Below, piece after piece: positions 31,752 through 40,263 of a DNA stretch of 64,000 nucleotides. The notes under the pieces were generated by a model. It was given only the letters and a program-made list of their open reading frames with translations. It made no database searches and was not told the DNA's origin. The first letter of the stretch is position 1, and each line of letters starts with the position of its first letter. Position numbers and translations under genes: made by a program. Source of the stretch: Streptomyces sp. SS1-1 (GTDB lineage: Bacteria > Actinomycetota > Actinomycetes > Streptomycetales > Streptomycetaceae); the NCBI RefSeq assembly GCF_008973465.1, contig NZ_WBXN01000004.1:4566501-4630500 (forward strand), written 5' to 3'.

Positions 31752-31997
31752 CTACGGCGTCTCGGGCGGCCGCGCGGGGGGCCTGCCCCGGCGCGGGATC
31801 GGCCGGGTCTCGCCGGGCAGCCGGCCCGCCTCGGCCAGCGCGCGCCGCAGCAGGAACTCGATCTGCGCGTTGGCGGAACGCAGTTCGTCGCCCGCCCAGC
31901 GGGCGAGCGCCTCGTACACGGCCGGGTCCAGCCGCAGCAGCACCTGCTTGCGCTGCGGCCGGCCCTGCGGGGCGGAGCCCCCGGCGGAGTCCGTCAC
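31752..31997 (-). CDS. Small ribbon-helix-helix DNA-binding protein, coupled to the SPFH gene
   Basis: The protein has 81 residues. Residues about 16-58 fit the ribbon-helix-helix (CopG/Arc) fold: KQVLLRLDPAVYEALARWAG followed by ELRSANAQIEFLLRRALAEAG. The strand residues and the second helix match actinobacterial RHH proteins often annotated as antitoxin-like. The tail is Pro/Arg-rich. Its GTG start overlaps the stop of the upstream SPFH gene (TCAC at 31994-31997 on the plus strand), so the two are translated together. No toxin gene is adjacent. It may regulate the SPFH operon or an unlinked target. Confidence 0.8.
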   Translation of the reverse strand: MTDSAGGSAPQGRPQRKQVLLRLDPAVYEALARWAGDELRSANAQIEFLLRRALAEAGRLPGETRPIPRRGRPPARPPETP

Positions 31998-32941
31998 TGG
32001 TAGAGCGTCCCGGTGTTGAGGACCGGCTGCGGAGCCCGGTCGCCGCACAGCACCACCATCAGGTTCGACACCATCGCCGCCTTGCGCTCCTCGTCCAGCT
32101 CCACGATGTCCCGCTCGGAGATCCGCGCGAGTGCCGCCTCGACCATGCCCACCGCGCCGTCGACGATCTGCCGGCGGGCCGCGACGACCGCGCCGGCCTG
32201 CTGGCGCTGGAGCATCGCGGAGGCGATCTCGGGAGCGTACGCGAGATGCGTGAAGCGCGACTCGATGATCTGCACACCGGCGGCCTCCACGCGCGCGTGC
32301 AGCTCGGCGGCCAGCTTCTCGGTGATCTCCTCGGCGTTGCCGCGCAGCGACAGACCGGCCTCGTCGTGGGCGTCGTACGGGTACTCGATGGCGATGTGCC
32401 GCACGGCCGCCTCGGTCTGCGTCGAGACGAACTCCAGGAAGTCGTCCACCTCGAAGGTGGCCTGCGCGGTGTCCTCGACCCGCCACACCACGACCGCGGC
32501 CAGCTCGATCGGGTTGCCGTAGGCGTCGTTGACCTTCAGGACGGCCGTCTCGTGGTTGCGCACCCGCGTCGAGATCTTCGTGCGCGAGGTGAACGGGTTC
32601 ACCCAGCGCAGGCCGTCCTGCCGGATCGTCCCCCGGTAGCGCCCGAAGAGCTGCACCACCCGGGCCTCGCCCGGCGCGACCATGTTCAGCCCGGACATCG
32701 CGAGCAGCGCGGCGATCGCGACCAGGACGCCCCCGATGATCAGGGCCGCCTTGCCGCCGTTCCCGGTGGCCGCCGTGGCGCCGGCGACCATCCCCGCGCC
32801 CACCAGCAGCCCGACCAGGCCCAGCAGCAGGGCGAGCCCGCCGCCGATGCTGTGGGCGGCGACCTCGCGCACGCGCGGCGCCGGCATCTGCGGCACGTCG
32901 GCCGCGGCGGCCGTCGGCGTGTCGTTCCTGTCGTTCGGCAT
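31994..32941 (-). CDS. SPFH (band 7) domain membrane protein
   Basis: The protein has 315 residues. Two hydrophobic segments (about 32-57 and 65-87) anchor it in the membrane. The SPFH domain follows from about 88: GEARVVQLFGRYRGTIRQDG, GLRWVNPF, then KVNDAYGNPIELAAVVVWRV and a helical coiled region (EITEKLAAELHARVEAAGVQ, ESRFTHLAYAPEIASAML). Flotillin- and stomatin-like proteins of this family form membrane assemblies and scaffold other proteins. A TGATATCA palindrome at 32987-32994 lies upstream. It is coupled by a 4-bp overlap to the RHH protein, and no NfeD partner gene is present. Confidence 0.9.
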   Translation of the reverse strand: MPNDRNDTPTAAAADVPQMPAPRVREVAAHSIGGGLALLLGLVGLLVGAGMVAGATAATGNGGKAALIIGGVLVAIAALLAMSGLNMVAPGEARVVQLFGRYRGTIRQDGLRWVNPFTSRTKISTRVRNHETAVLKVNDAYGNPIELAAVVVWRVEDTAQATFEVDDFLEFVSTQTEAAVRHIAIEYPYDAHDEAGLSLRGNAEEITEKLAAELHARVEAAGVQIIESRFTHLAYAPEIASAMLQRQQAGAVVAARRQIVDGAVGMVEAALARISERDIVELDEERKAAMVSNLMVVLCGDRAPQPVLNTGTLYQ

Positions 32942-33191
32942 GGTGGTGCCCCCGTCCCTGTAAGTGCTGTCATGTGCCTAGCTAAGTGATATCAGATTAC
33001 CCGATGCGGGCAACCTTGAAGCCCCCTGAGCCGTCGGTTCCGTTGGGGTGGGTGCTGATTGTCACGTCCGTAAAAGCCCGGATCGGCCGCCCTTTGTCAC
33101 AACTTCCGGTGTTAGCTTTCGGAGCTGACCGGAAGCGGCGAACCCGTGTGTCAGGAGCGCACACCCAAGCGAAGCGGAGCGGAACGGAACC

Positions 33192-35582
33192 ATGGGACGA
33201 GCGGAAGAGAGACGAGCGCGGCAGCGTGGTGGCCGCCGCGCGGCGCCCCGGCGCTCCCCCGGAGTGCCCCCGCACACCGGGGACGACCCGTCGGTGACCG
33301 TCGTCGGCGCTCCGCCGGACGCCGGAGGAGGCCGTGCCGCCGCCCGCCGCGCCGCGAACGGCAAGGGCGCGAACGGCAAGGGCCGGATACGCCGGCTGTT
33401 CACCTGGAAGAAGATGCTGGGCACCTTCCTGGGCACCTGCCTGCTGATCATCGGCGCGTTCTTCGCGCTCTACCTGTACGTCGACGTCCCCGGTGACAAC
33501 GCCGCCGCCCAGGCCGCGCAGCGCCAGAGTAACGTCTACAAGTACAGCGACGGCAGCGTCCTCGCCCGCGCCGGCGACGTGAACCGCGAGATCGTGGACC
33601 TGTCCAAGGTCCCGAAGAAGGTCCAGTACACGTTCGTCGCCGCCGAGAACAAGAGCTTCTACAACGACCACGGCATCGACCTCAAGGGCACCGCCCGGGG
33701 TCTGCTCAACACCGCGATGGGCAAGGGCGCGCAGGGCGGCTCGACCATCACCCAGCAGTACGTCAAGAACTACTACCTCAGCCAGGAGCAGACGGTCAGC
33801 CGCAAGCTCAAGGAGATGGTCATCTCCCTGAAGGTCGACCGCCAGATGACCAAGGACGACATCCTCGCCGGCTACATCAACACCAGCTACTACGGCCGCG
33901 GCGCCTACGGCATCCAGGCCGCCGCCCAGGCGTACTACCGCGTCGACGCCGAGAAGCTGACCGTCGAGCAGGGCGCCTACCTCGCCGCCCTCCTCCAGGC
34001 GCCGAGCCAGTACGACTGGTCGAGCGCGTCCGACACCGGCAAGCGGCTCGTCACGAACCGCTGGAACTACGTCCTGGACAACATGGTCGAGGAAGGCTGG
34101 CTCGACCGCGCCGACCGGCAGAAGATGACCAAGCTGCCGGTGCCCAGGGAGCCCAAGCCCGCCGCCGGACGCGAGGGCCAGAAGGGCTACCTGATCGAGC
34201 TCGCCAACCGTCAGCTGGAGGACCAGCTGATGGAGCAGCAGAACCTCACCCGCTCCCAGGCCGAGGCCGCCGTCGTCGACCAGGGCTGGACCATCACCCT
34301 CAACGTCGACAAGAAGCGGCAGGCCGCCCTCGAGAAGGCCGTCAAAGCCGAACTCACCAGCAAGCTCGACCCGAAGAAGCGCAAGGTCGACGCCAACGTG
34401 CAGGCCGGCGCCGTCTCCGTCGACCCGAAGACGGGCAGGATCGTCGCCCTCTACGGCGGCGTGGACTACTTCAAGCACTACACGAGCAACGCCACCCGCG
34501 CCGACTACCAGCCCGCCTCCACGTTCAAGCCGGTGATCCTCGCCGCCGCCCTGGAGAAGGCCGCCCAGACCCAGGACGGCGACCCCATCACCGCCGACAC
34601 CGTCTACGACGGCACCAGCAAGCGCCCCGTCGTCGACGGCGGGACCAAGGTCGGGTTCGCCCCGGAGAACGAGGACGACCAGGACTACGGCGACATCACC
34701 GTGCAGACGGCGATGAACAAGTCGGTCAACTCCGTCTTCGCGCAGATGGGTGTCGACGTCGGCATGAAGGACGTCATGGACGTCGCCGGCGCGCTCGGCA
34801 TGGACACCGCCGAGGCCCAGGCCGTGCCCGCGCAGACCCTCGGCACCATGGGCGCCAGCCCCCTCCAGATGGCCGGCGTGTACGCCACCCTCGACAACCA
34901 CGGCATCAAGGTCACCCCCGGCATCCTCAAGAAGGCCGAGCACAACACCCGCCAGGTGAAGATCGCCGACCCCATCGGCGAACGCGTCCTGTCCCGCAGG
35001 GCCGCGGACACCGTCACCTCCGTCCTGACCGGCGTGGTCGGCGACGGAACGGCCCGCCAGGCCGTCGCGAACAACCCCAAGCGCAGCGGGCAGAAGGTCG
35101 CCGGCAAGACCGGCACCTCGGACGACAACAAGTCCGCCTGGTTCACCGGCTACACCCCCGACCTGGTCACCTCGGTCGGCCTGTTCGGCGAGGACGCCAA
35201 GACCCACAGCCAGACCAAGATGTACGGCGCCGGCGGCCTCCCGCGCGTCAACGGCGGTGGCTTCCCCGCGCAGATCTGGGCCTCGTACATGTTCGGCGTC
35301 ACCCGGCCCGACGCCCGGTTCAGCCTGGACACCGACCAGGGCGCCGGCGTCCGGTCGACCCGGACGCCGACCCCCTCGGACACCCCGACCACCGAGGAAC
35401 CGACGGACGAGCCCACCACCCAGGAACCGACCGACGAGCCCACCACCCAGGAACCGACCGACGACCCCACCACCCAGGAGCCGACGGACGAGCCGACCAC
35501 CCAGAAGCCCACGACCGACCCCACGGGCCGGCCCACGGGCGGCATCACCCTCGACCCGTCCAAGCCGGACGACGAGGAGTAG
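33192..35582 (+). CDS. Class A penicillin-binding protein (glycosyltransferase + transpeptidase)
   Basis: The protein has 796 residues. A basic cytoplasmic tail (1-73) and one membrane helix (about 75-98) are followed by a GT51 glycosyltransferase domain: VAAENKSFYNDHGID with its catalytic Glu, GGSTITQQYVKNYY and RKLKEMVISLKV. The transpeptidase domain has SxxK in PASTFKPVI (Ser about 443), SxN in KSVNSVF (about 515) and KTGTSDDNKSAWFTG (about 637). It polymerises and crosslinks peptidoglycan outside the membrane. The C-terminus is an acidic Pro/Thr tail with four copies of a 9-residue repeat. ATG 33192 has GGAG upstream. The gene ends at a strong bidirectional terminator. Confidence 0.95.
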   Translation: MGRAEERRARQRGGRRAAPRRSPGVPPHTGDDPSVTVVGAPPDAGGGRAAARRAANGKGANGKGRIRRLFTWKKMLGTFLGTCLLIIGAFFALYLYVDVPGDNAAAQAAQRQSNVYKYSDGSVLARAGDVNREIVDLSKVPKKVQYTFVAAENKSFYNDHGIDLKGTARGLLNTAMGKGAQGGSTITQQYVKNYYLSQEQTVSRKLKEMVISLKVDRQMTKDDILAGYINTSYYGRGAYGIQAAAQAYYRVDAEKLTVEQGAYLAALLQAPSQYDWSSASDTGKRLVTNRWNYVLDNMVEEGWLDRADRQKMTKLPVPREPKPAAGREGQKGYLIELANRQLEDQLMEQQNLTRSQAEAAVVDQGWTITLNVDKKRQAALEKAVKAELTSKLDPKKRKVDANVQAGAVSVDPKTGRIVALYGGVDYFKHYTSNATRADYQPASTFKPVILAAALEKAAQTQDGDPITADTVYDGTSKRPVVDGGTKVGFAPENEDDQDYGDITVQTAMNKSVNSVFAQMGVDVGMKDVMDVAGALGMDTAEAQAVPAQTLGTMGASPLQMAGVYATLDNHGIKVTPGILKKAEHNTRQVKIADPIGERVLSRRAADTVTSVLTGVVGDGTARQAVANNPKRSGQKVAGKTGTSDDNKSAWFTGYTPDLVTSVGLFGEDAKTHSQTKMYGAGGLPRVNGGGFPAQIWASYMFGVTRPDARFSLDTDQGAGVRSTRTPTPSDTPTTEEPTDEPTTQEPTDEPTTQEPTDDPTTQEPTDEPTTQKPTTDPTGRPTGGITLDPSKPDDEE
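35397..35504 (+). repeat. 27-bp tandem repeat encoding (EPTDEPTTQ)x4
   Basis: Four units of nine codons encode EPTDEPTTQ with one Glu-to-Asp change, in the tail of the class A PBP. The tail is acidic and probably extended through the wall. Copy number is likely to vary between strains by slippage. Confidence 0.9.
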
Positions 35583-35593
35583 GCCCGCAGGCG

Positions 35594-35621
35594 GCGCCGC
35601 GTCCTTCGAAGGACGCGGCGC
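35594..35621. terminator. Bidirectional terminator between PBP and phosphatase genes
   Basis: GCGCCGCGTCCTT (35594-35606) and AAGGACGCGGCGC (35609-35621) are perfect reverse complements with a 2-base centre. It lies between two convergent stops (35582 and 35622). Confidence 0.85.
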
Positions 35622-37733
35622 TCAGCCGCGGTTCAGCTCGAACCAGACCACCTTGCCGGTGCTCAGCCGGGTCGCGCCCCAGCGCCGCGCCAGCCGGTTC
35701 ACCAGATACAGCCCACGCCCGTCCTCGTCCGTGGCCCGCGCCTGCCGCAGCCGCGGCAACTGCGGCACGTCGTCGCCGACCTCGCAGCGCAGCACGTCCG
35801 TACGCAGCAGCCGCAGCGTCACCGGACGCGAGGCGTAGCGGACCGCGTTCGTCACGATCTCGCTGACCAGCAGCTCCACCGAGTCGCTGAGCTCCTCCAG
35901 CCCCCAGCCCGCCAGCGCGCCCCGCGCCAGCCGCCGGGCTTGCCCCGGCGCCGCGTCCTCGGGGTCCAGATGCCAGTACGCCACATCGCTCGGCGCGATC
36001 CCGTCGAACCGGGCGGCGAGCAGCGCGATGTCGTCGTCCCGGTCACCGGGACCGAGCATGTCCAGCACGTCGTCGCACAGCGCCTCCAGCGGCGGCGGAT
36101 GGTCCGCGCCGGTCAGCCGGGCCGTCGCCGCGAGCTTCTCGCGCAGCTGCTCTATTCCGGTCCACACGTCGCGCAGCCGCGACTCCACCAGACCGTCGGT
36201 GTACAGCAGCAGCGTCGCCCCGGCCGGCGCGTCCAGCTCCACCGCCTCGAAGTCGACACCGCCGACCCCGATCGGCGCGCCCGCCGGCACCCGCAGCACC
36301 TCCGCGTGCCCGCCCAGATGCAGCAGCACCGGCGGCGGATGCCCCGCGTTGGCGATCGTGATGCGGTGCGAGACCGGGTCGTACACCGCGTACAGGCAGG
36401 TCGCCATCCGGTCGGTGCCCAGCCGCTGCGCCTGCTCGTCCAGATGGTGCAGCACCTCCTGCGGCGGCAGATCGAGACCCGCGAGGGTCTGCGCCGTCGT
36501 CCGTAGCTGGCCCATGATCGCGGCCGACGTCATGGAGTGCCCCATGACGTCACCCACCACCAGCGCCACCCGGCTGCCCGGCAGCGGGATGGCGTCGTAC
36601 CAGTCACCGCCGACCCGCGCGGTCTCCGCGGCCGGCAGATAGCGCGAGGCCAGCCGCACACCCGTCGGCCGCGGCAGCGTCTCGGGCAGCATCGTGCGCT
36701 GCAACTCGTCCGCGATGTACGCCTCACGGCCGTACAGCACCGCCTTGTCGATGCCCAGCGCGCTGTGCGTGGCCAGCTGGGCCGCGACCAGCAGATCGTC
36801 CGGCTCGAACGCGAGCCGCTCCGGGCGGCGCAGGAACACCGCCGCGCCGATCACCCGGCGCCGCCCCCGCAGCGGGGCCAGGATCGCCCGCTGCCCGTCC
36901 GGGATGATCGACTCGCCCTCCTCGCCGAGGAGTTCCGGCAGCGCGGCCCGCGCGGCGGGCGCGTCCGCGAACACCGGCCGCACCCCGCGCAGCACCTCCG
37001 CGAGCGCGCCCCCGGGACGCACCTCGCACAGCTCCGCCGTCACCGACGACAGCCCGGCCAGCTCGGCCGGCTCCGCGGGCGGCGCCGGCGGCAGGAAGCC
37101 CTCGGTGTCCCGCTCCTCCGGGATACGGTCCGTGCGGCGCAGCCGCAGCACCACCGGCCCCGTCGGCCGTTCGTCACCGACCGGCAGCGGGTCCCGCAGA
37201 TACACGAGGATCGCGTCGGAGAACGTCGGCACGGTCGCCCGGCACAGCCCCATCACGATCTCGTCCAGATCCAGACCGCGGGCGATCCGCCGCGTGGCGG
37301 CGCCCACGAACCGCAGCCGGTCCCCGTCCCGCCGCATCGGCGTGGGACGGCCCGGCTGCACCGGCTGGCCCGTGCGCCGCTCGGCGGACGCCGGGGGCTG
37401 CTCGGCGCCCGGCTGCGGGGGAATGGCCTCCGGCGCGGGCCGTGGCCGGTGCGCGTCGGGCTCGGCGACGGAGGGCTGCGCGTGCTCGGGACCGTTGCCG
37501 ACGATGACTGGGGGCTCCTTGCTCGGGCCGGACGGTGCGGTGGTGCCCGGCGTGGAAGGGGTCTCTCCGGTGCGGGCCTGCGCGGGTAACGCGGCACCGC
37601 CACCGGAGGGGCGCGCGGACGCGGCGCGGGGCGCCGAGACACGCGCGAGCGCCCCGCGGGGCTCCGCGGGGTCGACGCCCGCCTCGGGGCGCTCGAAGGA
37701 GGTCGGCTGCTCCGTCACGCCTTTCGAATCCAT
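35622..37733 (-). CDS. GAF-SpoIIE-type PP2C phosphatase with C-terminal anti-sigma-type HATPase
   Basis: The protein has about 703 residues. The first 140 are Pro/Ala-rich and disordered. A GAF-like sensor follows (about 145-330). The SpoIIE phosphatase (about 340-560) has VGGDWYDAIPL, LVVGDVMGHSM, NAGHPPPVLL, LYTDGLVESR and DDDIALLAARF, so the metal-binding Asp residues are present. The last 130 residues are a HATPase: LLVSEIVTNAVRYASRPVTL, DEDGRGLYLVNRL and TGKVVWFELN. Such proteins dephosphorylate anti-anti-sigma factors and may bind sigma antagonists, linking stress to alternative sigma activity. The start is uncertain: ATG 37733 has only a short GGACGG beside it, and GTG 37718 is possible. 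Confidence 0.88.
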   Translation of the reverse strand: MDSKGVTEQPTSFERPEAGVDPAEPRGALARVSAPRAASARPSGGGAALPAQARTGETPSTPGTTAPSGPSKEPPVIVGNGPEHAQPSVAEPDAHRPRPAPEAIPPQPGAEQPPASAERRTGQPVQPGRPTPMRRDGDRLRFVGAATRRIARGLDLDEIVMGLCRATVPTFSDAILVYLRDPLPVGDERPTGPVVLRLRRTDRIPEERDTEGFLPPAPPAEPAELAGLSSVTAELCEVRPGGALAEVLRGVRPVFADAPAARAALPELLGEEGESIIPDGQRAILAPLRGRRRVIGAAVFLRRPERLAFEPDDLLVAAQLATHSALGIDKAVLYGREAYIADELQRTMLPETLPRPTGVRLASRYLPAAETARVGGDWYDAIPLPGSRVALVVGDVMGHSMTSAAIMGQLRTTAQTLAGLDLPPQEVLHHLDEQAQRLGTDRMATCLYAVYDPVSHRITIANAGHPPPVLLHLGGHAEVLRVPAGAPIGVGGVDFEAVELDAPAGATLLLYTDGLVESRLRDVWTGIEQLREKLAATARLTGADHPPPLEALCDDVLDMLGPGDRDDDIALLAARFDGIAPSDVAYWHLDPEDAAPGQARRLARGALAGWGLEELSDSVELLVSEIVTNAVRYASRPVTLRLLRTDVLRCEVGDDVPQLPRLRQARATDEDGRGLYLVNRLARRWGATRLSTGKVVWFELNRG

Positions 37734-38016
37734 CCGTCCGGGGCTGCGCGCCACGCGTGCAGTTCGTCCCGCCGAGACTCCGATACCCGGAATACATGCC
37801 CCAGGAACGGAAATCCCGCGTGACCAGAGGCAGTTCCTGTGCCACCGGTGCGGTGCCGGCGCCGGTCCGTGCCGGCGCCGCCCTGGTAACCCTCGCTCAC
37901 GTCCTGCCGCCCCTCGGTGACGATCGGTCAAGCCCGGCGCTTCGTCCGTCAGTTGTCCCCGCGCGCCCGTGCGGAGGACGATCCTACGTTTCTTGCCGGG
38001 GGGCGCATCAAGGGTC

Positions 38017-38712
38017 TCACGACGACAGCCGCGCGGGCGTACGGTCCCAGTCCTCAGGCAAAGAAGGTACAGCCCAGGACGGATCGGGGCGCCAGTTCTG
38101 CCAGCCGTCGCGGAACGGCGGCCCCCACGCGCGGATCACCTCCACCGCCGCCTCCCCGGCCCGGCGCACCCGCCCGGCCAGCTCCTCGTCCACCAGCCCG
38201 TCCCGCCGGGCCTGCGCGAACTCGTCCTCGTCGCGCCAGTGCCAACTGCGGTCCGGGTGCACGGAGATGTCCAGGAAATGGTCCTCGGAGTCCACCCCGT
38301 CCGCCCAACGGGCCAGCGGCTCCTCCAGGTTCACGTACCAGTTCTTGAACCGCCATCCCGGCTCCCAGAACAGCCACACCGACCACGGCTCACCCGGCCG
38401 CGCCAGCTTCAGCACCCCGGTCCCGAACCAGCGGTCGCGCACGACGGTGCGCGGCTTGGTGTACCGGGTCCGCAGCGGCTCCGCGTGCACGGCCGTCCCG
38501 TCGCTCAGCACCGGCTTGACGCACTCCGTGCCCGGCGCGAGCCACACCGCCAGCAGCCGCTCGTCGTCGCGTACGACGGTGACGGGACGCACGATGTGGA
38601 AGCGCCGGCCCGCGTTCTCCCGGTACCGCCACAGGATCTGCGAGCCGGGGGCCCAGAAGCCCGTCGACCCGCCCGCTTCCACTTCCGTCGTCCCCGACCC
38701 GCCGTCTGCCAT
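38017..38712 (-). CDS. FomD-like DUF402 hydrolase
   Basis: The protein has 231 residues. The DUF402/FomD pattern is clear: RYTKPRTVVRDRWFGTGVLK, WSVWLFWEPGWRFKNWYVNL, EEPLARWADGVDSEDHFLDI and a following Trp/acidic helix (SWHWRDEDEFAQA). FomD of fosfomycin producers hydrolyses a cytidylylated phosphonate with Mn2+ or Co2+; related proteins occur widely in Streptomyces without fosfomycin genes. No phosphonate gene is nearby, so the real substrate (perhaps another nucleotide ester) is unknown. ATG 38712 is the natural start. Confidence 0.85.
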   Translation of the reverse strand: MADGGSGTTEVEAGGSTGFWAPGSQILWRYRENAGRRFHIVRPVTVVRDDERLLAVWLAPGTECVKPVLSDGTAVHAEPLRTRYTKPRTVVRDRWFGTGVLKLARPGEPWSVWLFWEPGWRFKNWYVNLEEPLARWADGVDSEDHFLDISVHPDRSWHWRDEDEFAQARRDGLVDEELAGRVRRAGEAAVEVIRAWGPPFRDGWQNWRPDPSWAVPSLPEDWDRTPARLSS

Positions 38713-38783
38713 GCGGAGATATTAGGTGCCCCAGGCACACGCCGCTGCGAGACCGGTCACCGTTCACGCCTTCGTGACCAGCG

Positions 38784-40187
38784 TTACGGGCGTGTCATCC
38801 GCAGCACGTCCAGTGCCTCGTCCAACTGCTCCAGGGTCAGGTCGCCGCGCTCCACGTATCCGCCGTCCAGGACGACCTCGCGGATCGTCCGGCGCGAGGC
38901 GAGGGCCTCCTTGGCCACCTTGGCGGCCTCCTCGTACCCGATGTACTTGTTGAGCGGCGTGACGACCGACGGCGACGACTCCGCGTACTCGCGGGCCCGT
39001 TCGCGGTGCGCGACGATCCCGTCGACCGTGCGGTCCGCCAGCAGCCGGGAGACGTTCGCGAGGAGCCGCACCGACTCCAGGACGTTCTTCGCGATGACCG
39101 GCAGCATCACGTTCAGCTCGAAGTTGCCGGCCGCGCCCGCCGTGGCGACCGTGGCGTCGTTGCCGATCACCTGGGCGCAGACCATGAGCACGGCCTCCGG
39201 GATCACCGGGTTCACCTTGCCCGGCATGATCGACGACCCCGGCTGCAGATCGGGCAGGGAGATCTCGGCGAGCCCGGTGCGCGGCCCCGACGCCATCCAG
39301 CGCAGATCGTTCGCGATCTTCGTCAGCCCGACCGCGATGGTCCGCAGCTGCCCGCTGGTCTCCACGACACCGTCCCGGGCGCCCTGCGCCTCGAAGTGGT
39401 CGCGCGCCTCGGTCAGCGGCAGCCCGGTGACCCGGGCGACCTCCTCGATCACGGCGGCGGAGAATCCGGGCGGGGTGTTGATGCCGGTGCCGACGGCCGT
39501 GCCGCCCAGCGGCAGCTCGGCGAGCCGGGGCAGCGAGGCCCGCAGCCGCTCGACGCCGTACCGCACCTGGGCCGCGTACCCGCCGAACTCCTGACCGAGT
39601 GTCACGGGCGTGGCGTCCATCAGATGCGTCCGCCCCGACTTCACGACGTCGGCGAACTCCCCGGCCTTGCGCTCCAGGGCCGCCGCGAGGTGTTCCAGCG
39701 CCGGGATCAGGTCCCGGGTGACCGCGGCGGTGGCCGCGATGTGGATCGAGGAGGGGAAGACGTCGTTGGACGACTGGGAGGCGTTGACGTGGTCGTTCGG
39801 GTGCACGTCCCGGCCGAGCCGCTCGGTCGCCAGGGTCGCGACGACCTCGTTGGTGTTCATGTTGGACGAGGTGCCGGACCCCGTCTGGAACACGTCGACG
39901 GGGAAGTGCTCGTCCCAGCGGCCCTCGGCGACCTCCGCGGCCGCCTCCTGGATCGCCTCGGCGACGTCCTTGTCGAGCACCCCGAGCCGCGCGTTCACCT
40001 TCGCCGCGGCGCCCTTGATCCGGGCCAGCGCCTCGATGTGGGCCCGCTCGATGCGCTGCCCGGAGACGGGGAAGTTCTCCACGGCCCGCTGGGTCTGGGC
40101 CCGCCACTTGGCGTGCGCGGGCACCCGCACCTCGCCCATCGAGTCGTGCTCCGTGCGGTACCCGGTCCTGTCCTGCTCGTCGGTCAT
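38784..40187 (-). CDS. fumC: Class II fumarate hydratase
   Basis: The protein has 467 residues. It interconverts fumarate and L-malate in the TCA cycle without an iron-sulfur cluster. Signatures: YRTEHDSMGEVRVP and QTQRAVENFP at the N-terminus, TGSGTSSNMNTNEV, NDHVNASQSSNDVFPS, SGRTHLMDATPVTLGQE and the family motif GSSIMPGKVNPV, where the Ser is catalytic. The sequence favours fumarase, although aspartase has a similar motif set. ATG 40187 has an unusually full Shine-Dalgarno, GGAGGTGAT, about 6 nt upstream. It follows the class I fumarase gene on the same strand after 76 bp, so one transcript may carry both. Confidence 0.95.
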   Translation of the reverse strand: MTDEQDRTGYRTEHDSMGEVRVPAHAKWRAQTQRAVENFPVSGQRIERAHIEALARIKGAAAKVNARLGVLDKDVAEAIQEAAAEVAEGRWDEHFPVDVFQTGSGTSSNMNTNEVVATLATERLGRDVHPNDHVNASQSSNDVFPSSIHIAATAAVTRDLIPALEHLAAALERKAGEFADVVKSGRTHLMDATPVTLGQEFGGYAAQVRYGVERLRASLPRLAELPLGGTAVGTGINTPPGFSAAVIEEVARVTGLPLTEARDHFEAQGARDGVVETSGQLRTIAVGLTKIANDLRWMASGPRTGLAEISLPDLQPGSSIMPGKVNPVIPEAVLMVCAQVIGNDATVATAGAAGNFELNVMLPVIAKNVLESVRLLANVSRLLADRTVDGIVAHRERAREYAESSPSVVTPLNKYIGYEEAAKVAKEALASRRTIREVVLDGGYVERGDLTLEQLDEALDVLRMTRP

Positions 40188-40263
40188 CGACGATCACCTC
40201 CACGTGTCACAGCGCCGGCACCCCGACCACTGTTCCCCGTGGAGGCGATTCGTCACGGACCGC

